DNA from: an uncultured Pelagibacteraceae bacterium | Lineage (GTDB): Bacteria; Pseudomonadota; Alphaproteobacteria; Pelagibacterales; Pelagibacteraceae | Length of the DNA stretch: 64,000 nucleotides | NCBI GenBank assembly: GCA_902530885.1 | Contig: CACABZ010000004.1 | Location: forward strand, 1 to 64,000 | Reading direction: 5' to 3' | Shown: piece by piece, positions 60,000 to 64,000 of the stretch | Layout of the letters: the number at the start of each line of letters is the position of its first letter | Numbering within the stretch: position 1 is the stretch's first letter | Notes under the pieces: generated by a model | What the model was told of the DNA's origin: nothing | What the model saw: only the letters and a program-made list of their open reading frames with translations | The model's database searches: none | Made by a program: the position numbers and the translations under genes

Positions 60000-60271
60000 T
60001 ATTTTTTTCTTTTTTCTAACTCTTTCATTACATCTTCAATTTTAATGTTATTAGCTTCTAAGTACACTAAAAGATGATATATCACATCAGCGCTTTCGTG
60101 AATTTTATTTGTATTTTTTTCCACAGCTTCAATCAGCTCAGCCACCTCTTCCTTCACTTTAGAAACAGATAAATTTTTGTCATTTAATAGTTTATTTGTA
60201 TAAGACTTATCAGGGGATGAATTTTTTCGATCTCTAATTGTTTTTATTAAATCTTCCAAATTTTTAAGCAT
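59999..60271 (-). CDS. hisE: Phosphoribosyl-ATP pyrophosphatase
   Basis: 90 residues, all-alpha MazG-like. KVKEEVAELIEAV contains the acidic metal-binding residues, and HESADVIYHLLVYLEANNI the second helix with the E-x-x-D pattern. It performs the second step of histidine synthesis. It is separate from hisI, which is not in this window, and begins one base after the hisF stop. Confidence 0.94.
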   Translation of the reverse strand: MLKNLEDLIKTIRDRKNSSPDKSYTNKLLNDKNLSVSKVKEEVAELIEAVEKNTNKIHESADVIYHLLVYLEANNIKIEDVMKELEKRKK

Positions 60272-60272
60272 T

Positions 60273-61031
60273 TTACAACCTTACTGGAATATTCTTTGAT
60301 TTTAAATATTCTTTTGTATCTTTAATGGTATATTCGCCATAGTGAAAAATGGAAGCTGCTAGGACAGCACTGGCTCCGCCTTTAACTATACCATCATATA
60401 AATGATCTAATTTTCCAACTCCACCTGATGCTATAACAGGGATATTGGTGTTTTTTGTAATTGCCTTTAATAGATCAACATCATAACCAGATTTAGTTCC
60501 ATCTTTATCCATAGAGGTTAGGAGAATTTCTCCAGCTCCGTTATATTCAATTTTTTTAGCATACTCTATAACGTCAATACCTGTTTTATTTCTGCCTCCA
60601 TGTGTAAATATTTCCCATTTATTTTCTGAAACTTTTTTAGCATCAATGGCTACAACAATACATTGAGATCCAAACTTTTTAGAAGCATCTTTAACAAAAT
60701 CAACATTTTTTACTGCCGCTGTATTAATAGAAACTTTATCTGCTCCAGCTAACAATAGATCAGTAATATTTTGAATAGTTCTTACACCTCCTCCAACAGT
60801 TAAAGGAACGAAACATTCTTTCGCAGTTTTTCTTACAATCTCAATAATTGTATCTCTATTTTCATTAGAAGCGGTAATATCTAAAAAACAAATCTCATCA
60901 GCACCACCATCACTATAGATTTTAGCTTGTTCCACTGGATCACCAGCATCTTTGAGTTCAACAAAGTTAATACCTTTAACAACCCTTCCATTTTTAACAT
61001 CAAGACATGGTATAATTCTATTTTTTAACAT
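60273..61031 (-). CDS. hisF: Imidazole glycerol phosphate synthase, cyclase subunit
   Basis: 252 residues, TIM barrel. The catalytic Asp of the first strand is in [15 protein letters not shown] and the second in [16 protein letters not shown]. The phosphate-binding loops [10 protein letters not shown] and [14 protein letters not shown] are seen. It accepts ammonia from HisH and forms IGP and AICAR. Its 5' end overlaps the small ORF between hisA and hisF by 14 bases. Confidence 0.97.
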   Translation of the reverse strand: MLKNRIIPCLDVKNGRVVKGINFVELKDAGDPVEQAKIYSDGGADEICFLDITASNENRDTIIEIVRKTAKECFVPLTVGGGVRTIQNITDLLLAGADKVSINTAAVKNVDFVKDASKKFGSQCIVVAIDAKKVSENKWEIFTHGGRNKTGIDVIEYAKKIEYNGAGEILLTSMDKDGTKSGYDVDLLKAITKNTNIPVIASGGVGKLDHLYDGIVKGGASAVLAASIFHYGEYTIKDTKEYLKSKNIPVRL

Positions 61032-61155
61032 TTTTTTTCTTTTTTTTTGCTTTACTTGGTAACAGTCCTTTATTTACTGCTCTAGCTCTCTCTGAAAAAC
61101 CAAGTTTTTCTCCATTTCTTATTTTACGTCTGATCGTAGATAATTTTGCAACCAT
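61018..61155 (-). CDS. Small basic ORF between hisA and hisF
   Basis: 45 codons. The translation starts [20 protein letters not shown], continues with [17 protein letters not shown] and ends in a run of lysines, so it is strongly basic and soluble. The ATG lies one base after the hisA stop and its stop lies 14 bases inside hisF. The hisA-hisF distance is explained exactly by this ORF, which supports that it is translated. I do not recognise the family; a nucleic-acid or ribosome contact is suggested by charge only. Confidence 0.6.
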   Translation of the reverse strand: MVAKLSTIRRKIRNGEKLGFSERARAVNKGLLPSKAKKKKKNVKK

Positions 61156-61156
61156 T

Positions 61157-61879
61157 TTAATCTATTTCTTTTGCAAGCTCTTCAAGCTTAATATCTCCAT
61201 CATAAATAGCTTTGCCAACAATTATACCTTCAATTTTTTTATTATCTAAATCTTTCGCTTTCTTAATATCATTTAATGATGACACTCCGCCTGAAATAAC
61301 AACTGGGCAGTTGGAAATTTCAGCGATTTTAACTGTCTCTTTATAGTTAGGACTAGTTTTCATCCCGTCTCTATTAATATCTGTAAAAATAATTCTGCTA
61401 ATTCCAAAATCATTTACTTCTTTTAAGAAATTTATAGTTTTAATATTTAGATTTTCTTTCCAACCAGAAACACAGAGATTTCCATCTTTTTCGTCTAGAC
61501 CTAAAGCAATTTGGTTTTTAAATTTTTCGCAAGCTGTTCTTAAAAAATCTTTATTTTTAATCGCTCCACTTCCCAAAATTACTTTCTCTACTCCTACATC
61601 AATGTATTGTTTAATGCTATCAATGTTTCTCACTCCTCCTCCTATTTCAATTTTCAAATCGTATTTACTTACTATTTCCTTGATAATATCTAAATTAATA
61701 GTCTTCCCAGTTAATGCCCCATCCAAATCAATAATATGTAAGTTTTTGAAGCCATGATCTTTATATTTTGCTGCTTGATCAATGGGTGATGCTTTGTACT
61801 CAGTTTTATTTTCAAAGTCTCCTTTGATTAATCTCACACATTTCTTATCTTTAATATCAATAGCAGGGAATATTTTCAT
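61157..61879 (-). CDS. hisA: Phosphoribosylformimino-5-aminoimidazole carboxamide ribotide isomerase
   Basis: 240 residues, TIM barrel related to HisF. The first strand FPAIDIKDKKCVRLIKGDF has the catalytic Asp. IIDLDGALTG, IEIGGGVRNIDSI, FTDINRDGMKTSPNY and VISGGVSSLNDI are characteristic. It catalyses the Amadori rearrangement of ProFAR. It abuts hisH (one-base overlap) and is followed by the small basic ORF. Confidence 0.97.
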   Translation of the reverse strand: MKIFPAIDIKDKKCVRLIKGDFENKTEYKASPIDQAAKYKDHGFKNLHIIDLDGALTGKTINLDIIKEIVSKYDLKIEIGGGVRNIDSIKQYIDVGVEKVILGSGAIKNKDFLRTACEKFKNQIALGLDEKDGNLCVSGWKENLNIKTINFLKEVNDFGISRIIFTDINRDGMKTSPNYKETVKIAEISNCPVVISGGVSSLNDIKKAKDLDNKKIEGIIVGKAIYDGDIKLEELAKEID

Positions 61880-62508
61880 TACAATTTTAAAAAGTTATCG
61901 ATCATTATTAATCCAAACTTATCACTCTTCTCTGGATGAAACTGGGTTCCAAACAAATTTTCTTTTTCAACAGCACATACAATTTTTGAAGAATAGTTTG
62001 TTATTGCTGAAATGGTTGATTTATCTTCAGGAATGAACTCATAGCTGTGTACAAAGTACATATGAGATTTATTTTTGATACCTTTAAATATTTTACTTTC
62101 TTTTTGAATTTCAATTTCATTCCAACCTATGTGTGGAAGTTTGAATTTTCCATTTTTGTTATCTATTTTAGAAACTGTTCCTGATATCCAGCCTAAACCT
62201 TTTGTTTCTGCTTCTTCATAACCGATATCAGCAAACATTTGTAATCCCACGCAAATTCCTAATAGAGGTTTCTTGTTAATGACTGCAAATTCTTTTAATG
62301 TATCAACTAATCCATTAATACTATTCAAAGAATCTACACAACTTTTAAATGACCCTTGCCCAGGCAAAACGATCTTATCACTTGATTTAATTTTCTTAAT
62401 ATCAGAAGTAATTTCTAAATTAACTTTGCCTTTAGCAACCTCTGTAAAAGAGTTAATGACTGAGCTTATATTGCCCGATTGGTAGTCAACAATTGTGACA
62501 TTCATCAA
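61879..62508 (-). CDS. hisH: Imidazole glycerol phosphate synthase, glutaminase subunit
   Basis: 209 residues, class I glutamine amidotransferase. The nucleophile is in LLGICVGLQMFADIG and the His-Glu of the triad in FGTQFHPEKS. The oxyanion region is LPGQGSF. It supplies ammonia to HisF. It lies 2 bases after hisB. Confidence 0.96.
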   Translation of the reverse strand: MMNVTIVDYQSGNISSVINSFTEVAKGKVNLEITSDIKKIKSSDKIVLPGQGSFKSCVDSLNSINGLVDTLKEFAVINKKPLLGICVGLQMFADIGYEEAETKGLGWISGTVSKIDNKNGKFKLPHIGWNEIEIQKESKIFKGIKNKSHMYFVHSYEFIPEDKSTISAITNYSSKIVCAVEKENLFGTQFHPEKSDKFGLIMIDNFLKL

Positions 62509-62510
62509 AT

Positions 62511-63101
62511 TTAAATAGAGCCTTTTGTTGAAGGTATAGAATTTTTAATTCTTTTGTCTATTGCTAAAGCATCCTTAAGTGATCTAGCTAATCCCTTGTA
62601 ACAAGACTCAACTTTGTGGTGACTATTATCACCGTAAATATTCTCAATATGTAAAGTAACTCCTGCTGATTGAGAAAATGCTTGGAACCATTCTTTAAAA
62701 AGCTCGGTATCCATTTCACCCAATTTCTCAACAGCTAAGTCTACTTTCCAAATTAAGTAAGGTCTATTTGATACATCTATGGAAACACGACTTAACGTTT
62801 CATCCATTGGTATCATTGTTGAAGCATATCTTGTAATTCCTTTTCGATTACCGGCAGCTTTTTTTATAGCTTCTCCTATGGCTATACCTGTATCTTCTGT
62901 AGTGTGATGTAGATCAATATGTGTATCTCCTTTAGCTTTAACCTCTAAATCTATTAAAGAATGTTTGGATAGCTGCTCTAACATATGGTCTAAAAAACCT
63001 ATTCCAGTCTTAATGTTATATTTGCCTTTGCCATCTAAATTGACCGCAACAGAAATACTTGTTTCTTTTGTTTTTCTTAATATTTTTGCTTTTCTTTTCA
63101 T
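62511..63101 (-). CDS. hisB: Imidazoleglycerol-phosphate dehydratase
   Basis: 196 residues, dehydratase only (no phosphatase domain). Both manganese-binding motifs are present: [16 protein letters not shown] near residue 70 and [14 protein letters not shown] near residue 160. [17 protein letters not shown] is also family-typical. It is the first gene of the hisB-hisH-hisA-hisF-hisE group and is divergent from hslVU. Confidence 0.96.
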   Translation of the reverse strand: MKRKAKILRKTKETSISVAVNLDGKGKYNIKTGIGFLDHMLEQLSKHSLIDLEVKAKGDTHIDLHHTTEDTGIAIGEAIKKAAGNRKGITRYASTMIPMDETLSRVSIDVSNRPYLIWKVDLAVEKLGEMDTELFKEWFQAFSQSAGVTLHIENIYGDNSHHKVESCYKGLARSLKDALAIDKRIKNSIPSTKGSI

Positions 63102-63167
63102 AAAATAGCCGATTAATCTTAAGATATATATATAATTAGGCTTTTTATCAATAAACTCAAAATATCT

Positions 63168-63195
63168 ATTGAAGAAATTAAATTAATCTCCACAT
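63168..63195 (+). promoter_or_regulatory. Candidate heat-shock promoter of hslVU
   Basis: ATTGAAG (63168-63174), 13 bases, then CTCCACAT (63188-63195): a moderate match to the RpoH consensus with the same spacing as the dnaK promoter. The predicted start point falls only a base or two before the hslV ATG, implying a leaderless message, which weakens the call. Confidence 0.3.
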
Positions 63196-63203
63196 AGAAT
63201 ATC

Positions 63204-63743
63204 ATGAATACAGCTGAAAAATGGCACGGAACCACAATTGTTCTTTTAAGGAAAAATAACGAAACTATAGTAGTTGGAGATGGTCAGGTTAGCCTTGGCA
63301 ATACTGTTCTTAAAAGCAAAGCGAAGAAAGTTAGGAAAATTGAGAAAAGAAATGTGATTGCTGGCTTTGCAGGGTCTACCGCTGACGCACTAACATTATT
63401 TGAAAGATTAGAGGCTAAGCTTGAAAAACATGCGGGAAATCTTTCTAGAGCTGCTGTTGAATTAGCCAAAGATTGGAGAAGCGATAAATATTTAAGGCGA
63501 CTAGAAGCTTTAATGGCAGTGGCAGACAAAGAAAAAAGTTTTATTATATCAGGTACAGGCGACGTTTTAGAACCTGAAGATGGAATAATTGGAATAGGCT
63601 CAGGTGGTAATTATGCACTAGCAGCTGCAAAAGTTTTAATGGAAACTGATATGAAGGCTGAGGACATAGCAAAGAAAGCTATTAAAGTAGCTTCAGAGAT
63701 TTGTGTTTTTACTAATAATAATATTACAATGGAAAAATTATAA
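63204..63743 (+). CDS. hslV: ATP-dependent protease subunit HslV
   Basis: 179 residues. A short propeptide (MNTAEKWHG) precedes the catalytic Thr of [10 protein letters not shown], which becomes N-terminal after processing. [23 protein letters not shown] and [17 protein letters not shown] follow as in all HslV. It forms the proteasome-like chamber of HslUV. The facing his operon is the standard alphaproteobacterial neighbour. hslU begins one base after its stop. Confidence 0.97.
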   Translation: MNTAEKWHGTTIVLLRKNNETIVVGDGQVSLGNTVLKSKAKKVRKIEKRNVIAGFAGSTADALTLFERLEAKLEKHAGNLSRAAVELAKDWRSDKYLRRLEALMAVADKEKSFIISGTGDVLEPEDGIIGIGSGGNYALAAAKVLMETDMKAEDIAKKAIKVASEICVFTNNNITMEKL

Positions 63744-63744
63744 A

Positions 63745-64000
63745 ATGTCTGGAACAAAAAAAGTTACTAATTTAAATTTAGTAAAAGATAAAGGGAAAAC
63801 TGAGCAGAGCAAAGTTAGCGCCTTATCTCCTAGAGAAATAGTTTCTGAATTAGATAGGTATGTAATTGGTCAGAAAGAGGCAAAAAAAGCTGTAGCTGTT
63901 GCTCTACGAAATAGATGGAGGAGACAAGCACTATCAGATGAAATGAAAGATGAAGTTTTGCCAAAAAATATTTTAATGATCGGGCCAACTGGAGTTGGAA
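63745..64000 (+). CDS. hslU: ATP-dependent protease ATPase subunit HslU, N-terminal part (cut by window edge)
   Basis: 85 codons are visible. After an unusual lysine- and polar-rich N-terminal extension of about 27 residues comes [20 protein letters not shown], the family's normal N-terminus, and then [10 protein letters not shown] and [11 protein letters not shown], the start of Walker A. It unfolds substrates for HslV. The gene runs off the window. Confidence 0.95.
   Translation, partial: MSGTKKVTNLNLVKDKGKTEQSKVSALSPREIVSELDRYVIGQKEAKKAVAVALRNRWRRQALSDEMKDEVLPKNILMIGPTGVG

Overview
The window comes from a very AT-rich, densely packed alphaproteobacterial chromosome. Short intergenic gaps, many 1-30 base gene overlaps, lysine- and isoleucine-rich proteins and the gene orders (irr/fabA-fabB-fabI; hisB-hisH-hisA-hisF-hisE-HIT facing hslVU; DUF3576-leuS-lptE-holA next to parBA-rsmG-mnmG-mnmE; tsaB-fur-miaB-phoH-ybeY-lnt-metK) point to a streamlined marine lineage of the SAR11/Pelagibacterales type. 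This placement is inference from composition and synteny. I see no rRNA, tRNA, CRISPR array, insertion sequence or prophage. No non-coding stretch exceeds 300 bases; the longest is about 200 bases in front of the porin gene.

Layout. 1-5.2 kb: the 5' end of mutM (minus), then a plus run of ubiE, ubiB, coaBC, dut, a MoeB/ThiF-type gene and an SH3-like exported protein. 5.2-8.1 kb (minus): irr, katG and a small DUF2061 membrane protein, with a strong promoter in front of katG that contains an Irr-box-like palindrome. 8.2-11.3 kb: fabA-fabB-fabI for unsaturated fatty acid synthesis and a GNAT-like gene. 11.3-17.7 kb (minus): nusA-infB-rbfA-rpsO-pnp. 17.8-24.1 kb (minus): tsaB-fur-miaB-phoH-ybeY-lnt-metK. 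24.1-29.8 kb: a polysaccharide deacetylase-like gene, then (minus) murJ, trpS, an Nfu scaffold gene and a Bax-like glucosaminidase gene. 29.9-35.3 kb: maeB, a BON lipoprotein, rsmI, an LpoA-like protein and rdgB. 35.3-41.6 kb: grpE-dnaK-dnaJ with a heat-shock type promoter before dnaK, a small membrane protein, dapB, nth and a PfkB kinase. 41.6-45.1 kb: an ArfA-like ribosome-rescue small gene, a degenerate response regulator, an L,D-transpeptidase, yggS, a ThiE-like gene and a major porin. 45.3-49.8 kb: DUF3576 lipoprotein, leuS (one-base frameshift), lptE, holA. 49.8-56.5 kb (minus): ubiH-type monooxygenase, mnmE, mnmG, rsmG, parA, parB, with two parS-like sites inside rsmG. 56.5-59.1 kb: ftsK and lolA (frame break in a T tract). 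59.1-63.1 kb (minus): hisB-hisH-hisA-small ORF-hisF-hisE-HIT-GNAT. 63.2-64 kb: hslV and the start of hslU.

Almost everything is housekeeping. The points that deserve a second look are: the promoter-embedded Irr-box palindrome of katG; single-base frame breaks at homopolymers in leuS (A8) and lolA (T11); a terminator-like hairpin directly in front of the nusA ribosome binding site; several divergent gene pairs whose start codons touch or overlap; an ArfA-like gene translationally coupled to a regulator; a 45-codon basic ORF wedged between hisA and hisF; a TsaB of only 126 residues; and an endonuclease III with unusual cysteine spacing. I did not find a convincing wholly new multi-gene system.
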